A DNA stretch of 64,000 nt from Celeribacter indicus (GCF_000819565.1 NZ_CP004393.1:372001-436000), one strand, 5' to 3'; counted from the first letter of the stretch, positions 26,747 to 36,924 are shown. A program made the numbers and translations. The notes: a model not told the origin generated them from the letters alone.

Positions 26747-27967
26747 ATGGCGGATTTCCATCAGGGCGGACAGGTCGCGACGCTCCATAACCTTCGGCTC
26801 AACTCGGCAGCGGATCTCAACCGCGAGCTGAACGCCTTCGCCGCCACGCGGAAAATCACGCTGATCCTGCCGTCGCTCTATTCCGAACTCGAGGGCGATG
26901 CGCTTCCGAACATCATAGACGAGCTCAACAAGGTCGAGTTCATCCATCGGATCGTCGTCGGCCTCGACCGGGCGGACGAGGCGCAATATCGCCATGCCTG
27001 CCGGTTCTTCTCGCGGCTGCGGGCCGATCATGTCGTGCTATGGAACGACGGGCCGCGGCTCCAGGCGGTGGATGCGCGGCTGAGGGAGCTCGACCTGTCG
27101 CCCTCGGAACCGGGCAAGGGGCGCAACGTGTGGTTCTGCGTCGGCTACACGATCGCCCGTGCCGACAGCGCCGTCGTGGCGGTGCATGACTGCGATGTGG
27201 TGACCTACAACGCTGAATTGCTGGCGCGGCTGGTCTATCCGGTCGCCAACCCGACCTTTCCTTACCAGATGTCCAAGGGGTTCTATCCGCGCGTGGCCGA
27301 TGGAAAGCTCAACGGGCGTGTCTCCCGCCTTCTCGTCACGCCGATGATCCACGCGCTCGCAAAGGTGCTGGGGCCGCGCGACTATCTCGATTTCCTGGCG
27401 GATTTCCGTTACCCGCTCGCAGGGGAATTCGCGATGCGGACCTCCATCCTGCCGGACATGCGCATTCCCTCGGACTGGGGTCTCGAGATCGGGCTCCTGT
27501 CGGAAGCCTGGCGCAATCTCAGTCCCCGTGCGGTCTGTCAGGTCGAGATCTCCGACCGTTACGACCACAAGCATCAGGACCTGAGCCAGGAGGACGCCTC
27601 CACCGGCCTTTCGCGCATGTCCGTCGATATCTGTAAGGCGCTCTATCGCAAGCTCGCCGCCGATGGCACGGTCTTTACCGAGGAGATCTTCCGCTCGATC
27701 AAGGCCACATATTACCGCGGCGCCCTCGATCTCATCGAGACCTATTTCAACGATGCGCGCATGAACGGTCTGCACGTCGACCGGCATGTGGAGGAGCAGG
27801 CCGTGGAAATGTTCGCCAACAACATCATTCGTGCGGGCAACGTGTTCCTGGAAAATCCGATGGAGACGCCGTTCATCTCGAACTGGAGTCGCGTGCACGC
27901 GGCCGATCCCGACATCATCGCCTCGATGACCCGCGCCGTGGCGGAGGACATGGCGGAATTCGCCTGA
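26747..27967 (+). CDS. Glucosyl-3-phosphoglycerate synthase-like GT81 glycosyltransferase
   Basis: A 406-residue GT-A fold enzyme similar to GpgS, which transfers glucose from a nucleotide sugar to 3-phosphoglycerate. The metal-binding motif is in VAVHDCDVVTYN (about residues 143-154); further family features are FPYQMSKGFYPRVADGKLNGRVSRL cut here into FPYQMSKGFY and GRVSRLLVTP, LAGEFAMRTSILP and SDWGLEIGLLSE. With the upstream phosphatase it forms a two-gene operon for glucosylglycerate, a compatible solute used under salt stress or nitrogen limitation. Mannosylglycerate is an alternative product. Confidence 0.87.
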   Translation: MADFHQGGQVATLHNLRLNSAADLNRELNAFAATRKITLILPSLYSELEGDALPNIIDELNKVEFIHRIVVGLDRADEAQYRHACRFFSRLRADHVVLWNDGPRLQAVDARLRELDLSPSEPGKGRNVWFCVGYTIARADSAVVAVHDCDVVTYNAELLARLVYPVANPTFPYQMSKGFYPRVADGKLNGRVSRLLVTPMIHALAKVLGPRDYLDFLADFRYPLAGEFAMRTSILPDMRIPSDWGLEIGLLSEAWRNLSPRAVCQVEISDRYDHKHQDLSQEDASTGLSRMSVDICKALYRKLAADGTVFTEEIFRSIKATYYRGALDLIETYFNDARMNGLHVDRHVEEQAVEMFANNIIRAGNVFLENPMETPFISNWSRVHAADPDIIASMTRAVAEDMAEFA

Positions 27968-27978
27968 GGCTCAGGCGA
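27960..27978. terminator. Small palindrome spanning two convergent stop codons
   Basis: TCGCCTGA / TCAGGCGA with a 3-base loop covers the TGA stops of the GT81 gene and cysQ, which are only 3 bases apart. There is no T-run; it may act as a weak bidirectional terminator. Confidence 0.35.
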
Positions 27979-28747
27979 GACGGTCGAGGATGCCCTGCGC
28001 GAGCGGCGGACAGCCCGCGACGAGGCCGTCGATCTTCGGGATCGGGCGGTTGAAGCGTGGCGGGGCGCCGCGGCGGTCGCTGACGCGGCCGCCCGCCTCC
28101 GCGACGATCAGCGTTCCGGCGGCGACGTCCCATTCCCATGTCTCGCGCAGCGTCAGCATCGCGTCGTAGCGCCCCTGCGCCACGAGCGAGAGGCGGTAGG
28201 CCAGCGAGGGGCGGAACTTGTGCACGAATTTCGGCGTCCCGCCCTTCCAGTGCTCGTCCCGCAGGTGATGCCTCGTCGCGAGCACCTGCGCCCCGTCGAG
28301 ATCGCATCGGCCGGAGGTGTGCAGCGTCTCGTCGTTCAGACGCGCGCCCTCGCCTTTCGTCGCGGTGAAGAGCCGGTCTCGCAGCGGCAGATAGACCACG
28401 GCGGCCACGACCTCCCCCTCTTCGGCGATGGCAAGTGAATGCGCCCAGTTGCGATCCCCGTCGATGAAGCTGCGGGTGCCGTCGATGGGGTCGACGATGA
28501 AGACCCTGTTCCGGCCGAGACGCGCGGTGGTATCCACCGTCTCCTCCGAAAGCCAGCCGTAGTCCGGCCGCTCGGAGAGCAGGTATTCGTGCAGCATCCG
28601 GTCGACGGCGAGATCGGCCTCCGTCACCGGTCCTGCGCCACCGCCCTTGTCCCATGCCTTCGGCTCCGCGCGCCAGTAGGGCCGGGCGATGTCGCCCGCG
28701 TTCCTCGCCGCCTCGATCAGGAGCTCGAGATCGTCATTCGCCCGCAA
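27971..28747 (-). CDS. cysQ: 3'(2'),5'-bisphosphate nucleotidase CysQ / inositol monophosphatase family
   Basis: A 258-residue Mg-dependent phosphatase of the inositol monophosphatase superfamily, most like CysQ, which recycles PAP from sulfate assimilation. Metal-site motifs are visible: VTEADLAVDRML (about 41-52), LSEE, DPIDGTRSFIDG (about 86-97) and WEWDVAAG (about 207-214). It overlaps pmbA by 14 bases and is cotranscribed with it. An inositol- or fructose-bisphosphatase activity is possible. Confidence 0.85.
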   Translation of the reverse strand: MRANDDLELLIEAARNAGDIARPYWRAEPKAWDKGGGAGPVTEADLAVDRMLHEYLLSERPDYGWLSEETVDTTARLGRNRVFIVDPIDGTRSFIDGDRNWAHSLAIAEEGEVVAAVVYLPLRDRLFTATKGEGARLNDETLHTSGRCDLDGAQVLATRHHLRDEHWKGGTPKFVHKFRPSLAYRLSLVAQGRYDAMLTLRETWEWDVAAGTLIVAEAGGRVSDRRGAPPRFNRPIPKIDGLVAGCPPLAQGILDRLA

Positions 28748-30077
28748 CGGTCATTCCTTCGATGAGCAGCGAGGGCACGACCCGGCTGAGATAGGTGCGG
28801 GCGTCGTTCGCGGGCACGAGCGTGCGGAGCATCTCCCGAAGATTGCCCGCGATGGTGCATTCGTTGACGGGATAAGCGATTTCGCCGTTCTCGACCCAGA
28901 ACCCGTTCGCTCCGCGCGAATAGTCGCCGGTGGTGGGGTTGATCGAGGCGCCGATCATCGAGGTGACGAGCAGCCCCGTCCCCATCTCCCGCATCAGCTC
29001 GTCGCGTGTCCTGTTGCCCTGGGTCAGTTCCACATTCGTCACCGAAGGCGAGGGTGCGGAAGAGACGCCGCGCGCAGCATGGCCGTTCGTCTCCAGCCCG
29101 AGCTTGCGCGCCGTGCCAAGATCCAGCACCCATTCCATCAGCCGGCCGTCCTGCACCAGCGCCGCCTTGCGCGTTGCGATGCCTTCCGCATCGAACAGCC
29201 GGGAGGCGGCGGTGCGGGGGCGATGGGGATCCTCGACCAGCGACAGCCCCTCGGGCAGGACCGGTTCGTCCATCGCATCGCGAAGCCAGCTCGCGCCGCG
29301 GGCGATGGCGCTGCCGTTGATCGCGGCAAGCAGGTGGCCGATAAGCGAGGAGGATACGCGTTCGTCATAGAGGATGGGGGAGGCCCCGGTCTTGGGCTTG
29401 CGTGCGCCGAGCCGGGCGACCGTTCGTTCCGCGGCACGCCTTCCGATCTCCTCCGGGTCCGGCAGGTCGGCGCCGTAGATCCGGCTTTCGCCGCAATAGT
29501 CGCGCTCCATCCCCGTGCCTTCGCCCGCAATGGCGACGGCCGAGGTCATGCGGTCGGTGCGCCGGTAGCCGCCGGAAAAGCCGTTGGTCGCCGCCAGGTG
29601 GACACGGCGTGCGCCATAGGCGGCAGAGGCCTCGACCTTGCTGATCCCCGCAATCCGGCGCGCGGCGGCTTCGGCGCGCAGCGCGTCCTGTTTCAGTGCC
29701 TCCGGGGAGGGCGGCTCCGACGGATCGAAGAGATCGAGCGTGGTGCTGTCGGTCGTCGCGATGAGTTGTGCCGGATCGGCGAGGCCGGCAAAGGGATCCT
29801 CGGGTGCGAGCCGGGCCATCGCCACCGCGCGTTCGGCCATGGTCGCGAGCGTCTCGGGACGCGTGTCGGAGGCGGAGACCGTCGCCTGCCGCTTTCCGAT
29901 CAGGACCCGGAGGCCGATATCCACGCCCTCGGAGCGTTCCGCGTGTTCGAGCGCGCCCTCGCGCACATCGATGGAGACGGAAGTGCCGTCCACCGCGATC
30001 GCGTCCGCGGCATCCGCGCCCGCCCGCATCGCCTGATCGAGCAGCGCTTGTGTCAGTTCGCCGAGGGTCTGGGTCAT
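28734..30077 (-). CDS. pmbA: PmbA/TldE-family protein
   Basis: A 447-residue protein of the TldD/PmbA (TldE) family, which in complex with TldD forms a metalloprotease for peptide maturation; PmbA lacks the metal site itself. Features include VRVLIGKRQATV-like LRVLIGKRQATVSASD, GGYRRTDRMTSAVAIAGEG, and near the C-terminus GASINPTTGDYSRGANGFWVE (given in parts: INPTTGDYSRG, GANGFWVENG) with PVNECTIAGNL. The ATG at 30077 was chosen over an earlier in-frame codon that adds unrelated residues. No tldD is in this window. Confidence 0.92.
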   Translation of the reverse strand: MTQTLGELTQALLDQAMRAGADAADAIAVDGTSVSIDVREGALEHAERSEGVDIGLRVLIGKRQATVSASDTRPETLATMAERAVAMARLAPEDPFAGLADPAQLIATTDSTTLDLFDPSEPPSPEALKQDALRAEAAARRIAGISKVEASAAYGARRVHLAATNGFSGGYRRTDRMTSAVAIAGEGTGMERDYCGESRIYGADLPDPEEIGRRAAERTVARLGARKPKTGASPILYDERVSSSLIGHLLAAINGSAIARGASWLRDAMDEPVLPEGLSLVEDPHRPRTAASRLFDAEGIATRKAALVQDGRLMEWVLDLGTARKLGLETNGHAARGVSSAPSPSVTNVELTQGNRTRDELMREMGTGLLVTSMIGASINPTTGDYSRGANGFWVENGEIAYPVNECTIAGNLREMLRTLVPANDARTYLSRVVPSLLIEGMTVAGE

Positions 30078-30170
30078 GTGCTCCCCTTTCGTTCCGAGGC
30101 CCGCCGTGCGGGCCCCGAAAGAGCAGTTAAGCCGCCCGCGGGCCGCATGCAAGCGGTGCGGGATCCGACG

Positions 30171-31703
30171 TCAGAAGGGCAGCGGCTGTCCGTTCGCCAC
30201 GATCTGGCCCTGTTCGGTCAGCTCGAGCTCGGAGACGAGTTCGTCCGGCGCTTCGCCGGGGCGGGCGAACATGCCGAGCATCATCTGCGCGGACATGGCC
30301 GTTTCCTGCGGCAGCAGGCCGGAGTTCGCCAGCCGGTCGATGAGGGTCGGCACGCCCTTGAGGTTGAGCGACAGGGTGCCCGCGAACGGGGGCAGGCCGC
30401 CGGGGATTGCCGGGGCCTTGTCGAGGAACCGGCCGTCGCCGCTTCCGCTGATGCGCGCACCCGCAAGCGACAGGAACAGCTCCGGGATCTTCACGGTCTT
30501 CGGCGTGACGGCCTCCTCGCCTTCGCTTTCGAGCCGGCTGATCTGCTCCATGTCGTAGAACGCGATGTCGCTCTGCACCGTGCCGCCGAGTTCGAAGCGC
30601 AGCGTGGCCGGATCGTGCGGCATCTCGTTCTGCGGGTCGAGCATTGCCCAGGCGATCGGCGGCAGCGTCACCTCCTCGAGCGCGAGCTTGAGGCGGAAGG
30701 GCTGATCCGCGTCGCTCGCCCCCATGGGGAATGTGAGCCCGGCGGCATAGCGGTTGACCACGAGTTGCGCCTGCTGGCCGGGGATCTGCGGCCCCGCGAA
30801 GGACAGATCGACCTTCTGCGCGGCCGCGTCATAGGTCAGAATGCCCTTGTCGAGTGTGATGGCGAGATCGGTCGGGCCGGTATTGGCGAGGATATCGAGC
30901 GGCGCGTTGTCCTCGGCGCCGGTGACGCGCATGGTCGAACTGCTCTTGCCCGCCTTGAGCGTGAAATCCATCACGCCCCCGCCGAGGAAGGCGGCCATGT
31001 CGCCCGGCGTGCCCGCGTCCGAGATGGAAAAATTGCCCGTCCCGGTGATGCCGGAGGCGGTGAAGGCGGCCTCGACCGTGGCGCCTTCGGAGGTGAACGG
31101 GTCGATCCCGTAGGTAAAGGTGCCGGCGGTGAAATCGGTCTCCGAGCGCAGGGTTTCCTGCTCGCGCACCAGGGAGAAGTTGCCGTCGATCTGGTCGATC
31201 GCCAGACGGACGCCCGGCTGGAGCTGCTGTCCGTCGACTTCGACCGGTGCGCTCGTCATCACGACGGCACCTCCCTGCGTGGCATAGACCATATCGCGGG
31301 GATCGCCGGAGACCACGGTCTCGCCCTCGATGGTCATTTCGGCACGGCTTTCAAAGGCGGGGGTGCCGAGTGCCGGATCCTCCGGCACGCGCGATATGGT
31401 GGTGATGGGGGAGGCGAAGCGCAGGCTCACCTCTCCCCTGGGCAGCTGCTCGAACCGCAGCTCGGGTGCGGTCGCGCTCGTCGTGACGGGGCCCGTGGGC
31501 GTCTCGATCGTCATGCTGTAGATCATGTTGCGGACGACCAGCGTCTCGCCATCGCGGCTTTCGTCGGCGCTGACTTCCATGCCGGTGGCGGTCATCATGT
31601 CCCGATAGGACTCCCAGACGTCCTCCGGCGTGACGTCGGCAAGGGCCGGCGCACCGACGAGGCAGGTCGTGGACAGGGCGGCGGCAAGGATTCTGGATTG
31701 CAT
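30171..31703 (-). CDS. DUF2125-domain exported protein
   Basis: A 510-residue protein with an N-terminal signal peptide (MQSRILAAALSTTCLVGAPA, cleavage about residue 23) and a long body rich in beta structure, matching DUF2125 proteins of alphaproteobacteria. There are no predicted internal membrane helices and no catalytic motif I can name. An envelope role is likely from its export; function otherwise unknown. The start at 31703 gives the signal peptide; the frame stays open far upstream but is then antisense to the SDR gene. Confidence 0.82.
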   Translation of the reverse strand: MQSRILAAALSTTCLVGAPALADVTPEDVWESYRDMMTATGMEVSADESRDGETLVVRNMIYSMTIETPTGPVTTSATAPELRFEQLPRGEVSLRFASPITTISRVPEDPALGTPAFESRAEMTIEGETVVSGDPRDMVYATQGGAVVMTSAPVEVDGQQLQPGVRLAIDQIDGNFSLVREQETLRSETDFTAGTFTYGIDPFTSEGATVEAAFTASGITGTGNFSISDAGTPGDMAAFLGGGVMDFTLKAGKSSSTMRVTGAEDNAPLDILANTGPTDLAITLDKGILTYDAAAQKVDLSFAGPQIPGQQAQLVVNRYAAGLTFPMGASDADQPFRLKLALEEVTLPPIAWAMLDPQNEMPHDPATLRFELGGTVQSDIAFYDMEQISRLESEGEEAVTPKTVKIPELFLSLAGARISGSGDGRFLDKAPAIPGGLPPFAGTLSLNLKGVPTLIDRLANSGLLPQETAMSAQMMLGMFARPGEAPDELVSELELTEQGQIVANGQPLPF

Positions 31704-31820
31704 TTCTTCTTCTCCCGAAAAGGTCGGCCCCACAGTTTCCTTCTTTGTCGGGGGGGTCAAGACTGGAACCCCGACAATGCTGTGAGTAAGCTCGGAGGGA
31801 AACGTGAGGGAGACAGCACC

Positions 31821-32576
31821 ATGACGGATCTCACCGGAAAGACCGCGCTCGTGACGGGCGCGAGCCGCGGTATCGGAGAGGCGACCGCGCGGCTCTTCGC
31901 GGAGGCCGGGGCGAGGGTCGCCTTGCTCGCGCGCAGTGCCGATGCGGTGGCACGGATCGCGCGGGAGATCGGGGGCGATGCCCTCTCCCTCAGTTGCGAT
32001 GTCGCGGAGTATGACGCGATCGACGCCGCGGTCGGCCGGATCGAGGCCGAACTCGGCCCCGTCGACGTGCTGGTGAACAATGCCGGGGTGATCGAGCCGA
32101 TCTCGCGCCTTCGAGAGACCGATCCGGCCGCCTACGGCGCGGCGCTCGACGTCAATCTCAAGGGCGTGTTCCACGCCATGCGTCGCGTCGTGCCGGGTAT
32201 GGTGTCCCGTGGCGGCGGCACCGTTCTCACGATCTCCTCGGGCGCGGCGCATCGCCCCGTCGAGGGCTGGAGCGCCTATTGCAGTTCGAAGGCCGGGGTG
32301 GCGATGCTGACGGCGATGCTCGATCACGAGGAGCGCGCGCAAGGCATTCGCGCCATGGGCCTCTCGCCGGGTACGGTCGCGACACAGATGCAGCGGGAGA
32401 TCAGGGCCTCGGGTGTCAATCCCGTCAGCCAGCTCGACTGGTCGGAGCATATTCCGCCCGATTGGCCCGCTCACGCGCTGCTGTGGATGTGCGGCCCGGA
32501 GGCGGACCGGCATCTGGGCGAGGAGTTGCAACTCCGCGACGAGGATTTTCGCCGCAGGCTGGGGCTGGTCGCATGA
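31821..32576 (+). CDS. Short-chain dehydrogenase/reductase
   Basis: A 251-residue SDR oxidoreductase. The NAD(P) motif TGASRGIG (about residues 12-19), NNAG (about 90-93), the catalytic Ser in ISSGAAHRP and Tyr-Lys in YCSSKAGVAM (YxxxK) are all present. The substrate is unknown. It starts a tight operon with an enoyl-CoA hydratase-like gene (4-base overlap) and a flavoprotein, but nothing here fixes a pathway. Confidence 0.92.
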   Translation: MTDLTGKTALVTGASRGIGEATARLFAEAGARVALLARSADAVARIAREIGGDALSLSCDVAEYDAIDAAVGRIEAELGPVDVLVNNAGVIEPISRLRETDPAAYGAALDVNLKGVFHAMRRVVPGMVSRGGGTVLTISSGAAHRPVEGWSAYCSSKAGVAMLTAMLDHEERAQGIRAMGLSPGTVATQMQREIRASGVNPVSQLDWSEHIPPDWPAHALLWMCGPEADRHLGEELQLRDEDFRRRLGLVA

Positions 32577-33187
32577 TCGAGCTTCGAAAGGACGGCGATC
32601 TCTGGACCGCGACCCTGACCCGGCCGCAAAAGGCCAACTCCCTGACCGCCGACATGCTGACGCAACTGTGCGAGATCGCTGCGGCTGCTGCGGGCGGGGC
32701 GAAGGTTCTGGTATTGACGGGAGCGGGCAAAGTATTCTCCGCCGGGGCGGATCTCGAGGAGGCGCGCAACGGTCTTGCTACCTCGCCGCTCTGGGAGGAG
32801 CTGTCGGGGCGGATCGCGGCCCTGTCCTGCCTCACCATCGCTGCGCTCAACGGCACGCTGGCCGGCGGCGCCTTCGGAATGGCGCTCGCCTGTGACATCA
32901 GGATTGCGGATCCCGGTGCGCATTTCTTCTATCCGGTGATGAAACTCGGTTTCCTGCCGCAACCCTCCGATCCGCTGCGCCTGAGCACGCTCGTCGGTCC
33001 CGCGCGGGCCAAGATGATCCTCATGGCGGGTCAGAAGGTCTCTGCCGAAGAGGCGCTCGGCTGGGGGCTTGTCGATCGCCTCGTTCCGGCGTCGGAGCAG
33101 CCGGAGGCCGTTCTTGCCCTCGCCGAGGCGGCACGTGCGGCCGATCCCGCCCATGTGGCAGGGATCAAGGCGCTGATCCCGTCGTGA
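32573..33187 (+). CDS. Enoyl-CoA hydratase/isomerase family protein
   Basis: A 204-residue crotonase-superfamily protein, shorter than the usual 250-260. It has LTRPQKANSLTADML, the oxyanion-hole loop VFSAGADLEEA and the second oxyanion segment LNGTLAGGAFGMALACDIRIA. The C-terminal trimerisation helices appear shortened. It overlaps the SDR gene (ATGA) and the next flavoprotein gene (GTGA) by 4 bases each, so all three are coupled. Confidence 0.9.
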   Translation: MIELRKDGDLWTATLTRPQKANSLTADMLTQLCEIAAAAAGGAKVLVLTGAGKVFSAGADLEEARNGLATSPLWEELSGRIAALSCLTIAALNGTLAGGAFGMALACDIRIADPGAHFFYPVMKLGFLPQPSDPLRLSTLVGPARAKMILMAGQKVSAEEALGWGLVDRLVPASEQPEAVLALAEAARAADPAHVAGIKALIPS

Positions 33188-34362
33188 GCCAGCCGCCAGA
33201 ACAGGTTGACGCCCTTGTCGTCGGCGCGGGGCCTGCCGGGCTGATGGCCGCGGAGATGCTCGGTGCCGCGGGCCTCCGCACCGTGGTTGCGGAGGCAAAG
33301 CCATCACCCGCGCGCAAGTTTCTCATGGCGGGGAAATCGGGACTGAACCTGACGAAGGATGAGCCGATCCCGCGCTTTATGTCTGCCTATGGTCCGCGAC
33401 CGCCCGCCTTGCAGGCCGCCCTCGCGGCCTTCGGACCGCGGGAGGTGATCGGCTGGGCCGAGAATCTTGGCCAGGAGATGTTCACCGGGTCTTCCGGCCG
33501 TGTCTTTCCGAGGGCGATGAAGGCCTCTCCGCTCCTGCGCGCCTGGCTTGCGCGGCTCGACGGGCAGGGCGTCGAATTGCGGCGAAACTGGCGTATGGCC
33601 GGGCTAGGCGATGCGGTGGAATTCGACACACCCGACGGTGTGCATTGCGTGTCGGCAGGGGTCGTCGTCTTTGCCCTCGGCGGTGCGAGCTGGGCCAGAC
33701 TGGGCTCGACGGGCGCCTGGACGGACCTCCTGTCGCCCCACGTCGCGCTCACGCCCTTCGCGGCATCGAACGTTGGCCTGTCGATCCGGTGGACGCCGCA
33801 CATGCGCCCGCATTTCGGTCGGCCGGTGAAGGGCGTGAGGCTGCATGCGGGGGAGCTGGAAAGCCGCGGCGAATTCGTGATCTCGTCCAGCGGGCTGGAA
33901 GGCGGCGGGATCTATGCGCTCACGCGGGAGATCCGGGAGGGCGCGCCGCTGTATGTCGATCTCCTGCCGGACTGGCCCGACATGAAGGTGCAGGAGGCGC
34001 TGGCGCGGCGCAAGCCGAAGGAGAGCACGAGCCGGTTTCTGTCCCGCGCCTTCCGCCTCCCGCCGGAAAAGCGCGCGTTGCTGATGGAATTCGCGGGGCC
34101 GCAGCCGGAGGATCTTTCGCGGGCGCTGAAACGGCTCGAGATGACGGGCGCGGTGCCTCGCCCGATGGACGAGGCGATCTCGACGGCGGGAGGTGTGAGG
34201 TTCGACAGTCTCACCGAAGATCTCGAGGCGAGGGCGAGGCCGGGATGGTTCTTTGCAGGCGAAATGCTCGACTGGGACGCGCCGACCGGCGGCTATCTCC
34301 TGACCGCCTGTCTGGCCACGGGCCGCCATGCCGCGCTCGGGGCACTCAGAGCGATTTCATGA
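33184..34362 (+). CDS. BaiN/HI0933-type flavoprotein (TIGR03862-like)
   Basis: A 392-residue FAD-binding protein with an N-terminal dinucleotide fold ([15 protein letters not shown], about residues 11-25), [13 protein letters not shown] and the C-terminal [28 protein letters not shown] region (seen in parts). HI0933-like proteins are poorly characterised flavin-dependent oxidoreductases. The GTG start overlaps the preceding stop by 4 bases. Its 3' end overlaps the convergent luciferase-like gene by 17 bases. Confidence 0.88.
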   Translation: MSQPPEQVDALVVGAGPAGLMAAEMLGAAGLRTVVAEAKPSPARKFLMAGKSGLNLTKDEPIPRFMSAYGPRPPALQAALAAFGPREVIGWAENLGQEMFTGSSGRVFPRAMKASPLLRAWLARLDGQGVELRRNWRMAGLGDAVEFDTPDGVHCVSAGVVVFALGGASWARLGSTGAWTDLLSPHVALTPFAASNVGLSIRWTPHMRPHFGRPVKGVRLHAGELESRGEFVISSSGLEGGGIYALTREIREGAPLYVDLLPDWPDMKVQEALARRKPKESTSRFLSRAFRLPPEKRALLMEFAGPQPEDLSRALKRLEMTGAVPRPMDEAISTAGGVRFDSLTEDLEARARPGWFFAGEMLDWDAPTGGYLLTACLATGRHAALGALRAIS

Positions 34363-35344
34363 CCTCCGCGGCGATCTCGAAGGAGCGCAGCCGGGCCGCA
34401 TGGTCATGGATATTGCCGGTGATGATGACCTCGTCGGGCTGATAGCGCCGGAGCAGGGCCTCCATCTGATCGCGCACCATGTCCGGAGTGCCGGTCGCGG
34501 AGACGTCGAAGATCGCTTCGAGCGCGGGCAGGAACTGTTTCGGTATGACGCTGGCGACGTCCTTCACAGGGTGCGGCAGCTTGCCGGGCCGCCCCATGCG
34601 CAGATTGGCGAAGGTCAGCATCATGGAGGAGCGCAGGAACAACGCCTCCTCCGCGGTTTCCGCAGCGAAGATGTTGGTCGCGAGCATGAAATAGGGCTTG
34701 TCGAGAAGATCGGAGGGGCGAAACAGGTCGCGATAGATGCGCACCGCCTGGTCGAGTGCCGCGGGCGCGAAATGGGAGGCGAAGGCATAGGGCAGGCCGA
34801 GGAGCGCCGCCAGTTCCGCGCCATAGGTGGAGGAGCCGAGCATCCACACCGGGACATGCGTGCCTTGTCCGGGAAAGGCATGCACGGGCGCATCATCGGG
34901 CATGTCGCCGAGGTAGGCGATGAGTTCCTGCACATCCTGCGGGAAGCTTTCCGCATTCGCCTGACCGGGGAGGAGGTTGCGGCGCAGCGCACGCGCGGTC
35001 GGCATGTCCGTGCCCGGCGCGCGTCCGACGCCGAGGTCGATCCGGTCGCCATAGAGTTCGCGCAGGGTGCCGAAGGCCTCTGCCACCTGCAAGGGCGCAT
35101 GGTTCGGCAGCATGATGCCGCCCGCGCCCACCCGCATCGTCTGTGTGTGCTGCGCAATATGGGAGATCACCACGGCCGTGGCCGCGGAGGCGATGCCCGG
35201 CATGTTGTGGTGTTCCGCCAGCCAGTACCGGTTATAGCCCCAGTCCTCGGCGTGGCGCGCGAGATCCGCGCTGTTCCTCAGCGCTTGAGCAATGGTCGCG
35301 CCCTCGGGCACGGGAGCGAGGTCGAGCAGGGAATAGGGGATCAT
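34346..35344 (-). CDS. Luciferase-like (LLM class) flavin-dependent oxidoreductase
   Basis: A 332-residue bacterial luciferase-family monooxygenase. It has the typical start [53 protein letters not shown] and [11 protein letters not shown]. Such enzymes use reduced FMN or F420; the substrate is unknown. The ATG at 35344 has AAGGAG upstream; an earlier in-frame ATG lacks it. The arrangement (single gene, convergent with the flavoprotein gene) gives no clue to its role. Confidence 0.9.
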   Translation of the reverse strand: MIPYSLLDLAPVPEGATIAQALRNSADLARHAEDWGYNRYWLAEHHNMPGIASAATAVVISHIAQHTQTMRVGAGGIMLPNHAPLQVAEAFGTLRELYGDRIDLGVGRAPGTDMPTARALRRNLLPGQANAESFPQDVQELIAYLGDMPDDAPVHAFPGQGTHVPVWMLGSSTYGAELAALLGLPYAFASHFAPAALDQAVRIYRDLFRPSDLLDKPYFMLATNIFAAETAEEALFLRSSMMLTFANLRMGRPGKLPHPVKDVASVIPKQFLPALEAIFDVSATGTPDMVRDQMEALLRRYQPDEVIITGNIHDHAARLRSFEIAAEVMKSL

Positions 35345-35416
35345 GGGCCTCTCCTTTCCGCCAGACATGGGTGCGCATTTCTGCGAGGTCAAATCCGCGG
35401 GCCTGTGGAATTCCGC

Positions 35417-36442
35417 TCAGCGCCGTTGCGCGAGCATCGCAAGCCGGATGAAGGCGCGCTCTATGACGGCGAAAGTGGGCGCTTTCGACGAGGAGCGCAG
35501 GGTGAGATCGGTCTCCGTGAGGATCCCGAGTGCCGTCTCGAGCTTGTGCATCCCCCAGGTCGAAGCCTGGCGCACCATGCGGTCGCGGCGCGGGCCGAAG
35601 ATCGGCGGACGCGCGCGCCCGATACCCGCAGCGGCGCCGCCGGGATCGGAGGCGGCGGCGTGGAGCGTGCGGAAATGGCGCATGGCGAAGATCGACAGCG
35701 TGACCGGATCGATGCCTTGTCCGTCGATCTTCACCATGAGCGGACCGAGTTCCGTGGCACGCCCCTCGGCCACGACATTCAGCACGTCGTCCACCTCCGC
35801 TTCGGACGTGGCCGGCGCGCAGGTCTGCACGTCTTCGCTCGTCACCGGATTCGTGTCGCCGAACTTGTAGAGCGCGAGCTTGTCGAGCGTCTGGCGGAAA
35901 TCGCGGGGATCAAGCGTGCGCGACAGGGCCTCGATATCCGTCATCGCCTCGCGGGAGATATTGGCTACGCCCGCCTTCTCGAGCGTCGCCTCGATTTCCG
36001 CGCGCGAGGGCGGATCGGCATAGATCGCGATGGCATAGGCGGAGGGATGGCCTTCGAAGAGCTTGCGCAGTTTGGAACTGGCCTTGAGCTGTCCGGCGGT
36101 GACGACGATCTGGGCATCGCCGGGGCGCCAGTCGAACAACGCCTCCTTGACCATGTCGGCGATCTGGTCCGTCGCCTCCTCGACGAAGGCGACGCGCGGT
36201 CCGGGAAAGAAGCCCACCGCCTTCATCGCGTCCATCAGCAGCGCCTTGTCCTTGCGAAGCTCTCCGCCGCCGATGCGGGTCAGGCGCATTTCCTCCTCGC
36301 CCTGCGGGCCGATGAGCGCGGCGATCACCTCCTGCCGGCGCAGTGCGATCCGCATCGTGTCGGGACCGTAGAGAAGCAGGCCCGCCTTGTTCGGATCGGG
36401 CTTTGCGAAATAGCCGATGGCATCGCGGGCAGAGAGTTTCAT
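35417..36442 (-). CDS. holA: DNA polymerase III delta subunit HolA
   Basis: A 341-residue clamp-loader subunit that opens the beta clamp. The N-terminal Rossmann-like region (GLLLYGPDTMRIALRR), the middle segment SRTLDPRDFRQTLDKLALYK and the helical C-terminus fit HolA. It is the third gene of the leuS-lptE-holA unit and overlaps lptE by 4 bases, the order conserved across proteobacteria. Confidence 0.94.
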   Translation of the reverse strand: MKLSARDAIGYFAKPDPNKAGLLLYGPDTMRIALRRQEVIAALIGPQGEEEMRLTRIGGGELRKDKALLMDAMKAVGFFPGPRVAFVEEATDQIADMVKEALFDWRPGDAQIVVTAGQLKASSKLRKLFEGHPSAYAIAIYADPPSRAEIEATLEKAGVANISREAMTDIEALSRTLDPRDFRQTLDKLALYKFGDTNPVTSEDVQTCAPATSEAEVDDVLNVVAEGRATELGPLMVKIDGQGIDPVTLSIFAMRHFRTLHAAASDPGGAAAGIGRARPPIFGPRRDRMVRQASTWGMHKLETALGILTETDLTLRSSSKAPTFAVIERAFIRLAMLAQRR

Positions 36443-36924
36443 GCCTCCGTCCCGGTCTGGACGAGGATCTGGCTTACGATCTGATCGGCGAGGATCACCA
36501 TCAGCCGGCTATAGGCGTCGCGCGGCGCCGTGACGGAGGCGACGGTGGAGCCCGTGGCGGAATAAGCGGTGAAGCTCTGCGCCTCGCCGCTCGCCACCGG
36601 CGTGCCCCCGGCGATTTCCGTCAGCGTATAGGCCACCCGTCCGGTGATGTGATAGCGGCTGATCTCCTGATCGCGGGTGATGCCCACGGAATTCCGTTCG
36701 GTCCGGATGCGATAGCTCAACCGGTAGGCGGGAGACGTCGGGGTGCCGAAGGACTTCGTGAGCTGTTCGACGAGCGCATAGCCTTCGCGGGTGTCGGGCG
36801 CGTCGATCGCGACCCGGCCTCTCAGCGCCCGTCCCGCGCCGCCCGGCGCATAGGCGGGGGTAAAGCCACAGCCCGTGAGGGCCATGGCCGAGAGCAGAAA
36901 GATGCGGCGATCAAATGACGACAT
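36439..36924 (-). CDS. lptE: LPS-assembly lipoprotein LptE
   Basis: A 161-residue outer membrane lipoprotein that plugs the LptD barrel in LPS export. The lipobox LTGC is at about residues 16-19 after [10 protein letters not shown]. The ATG at 36924 lies inside the end of leuS (14-base overlap), and the stop overlaps holA by 4 bases. Sequence similarity is weak as usual in this family; the position between leuS and holA is diagnostic. Confidence 0.9.
   Translation of the reverse strand: MSSFDRRIFLLSAMALTGCGFTPAYAPGGAGRALRGRVAIDAPDTREGYALVEQLTKSFGTPTSPAYRLSYRIRTERNSVGITRDQEISRYHITGRVAYTLTEIAGGTPVASGEAQSFTAYSATGSTVASVTAPRDAYSRLMVILADQIVSQILVQTGTEA

Noticed and set aside
28689..32576. 1295-codon + strand frame ending in the SDR gene
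   Set aside because: Only the last 251 codons (from 31821) are SDR-like with a ribosome site; the rest is antisense to pmbA and the DUF2125 gene.
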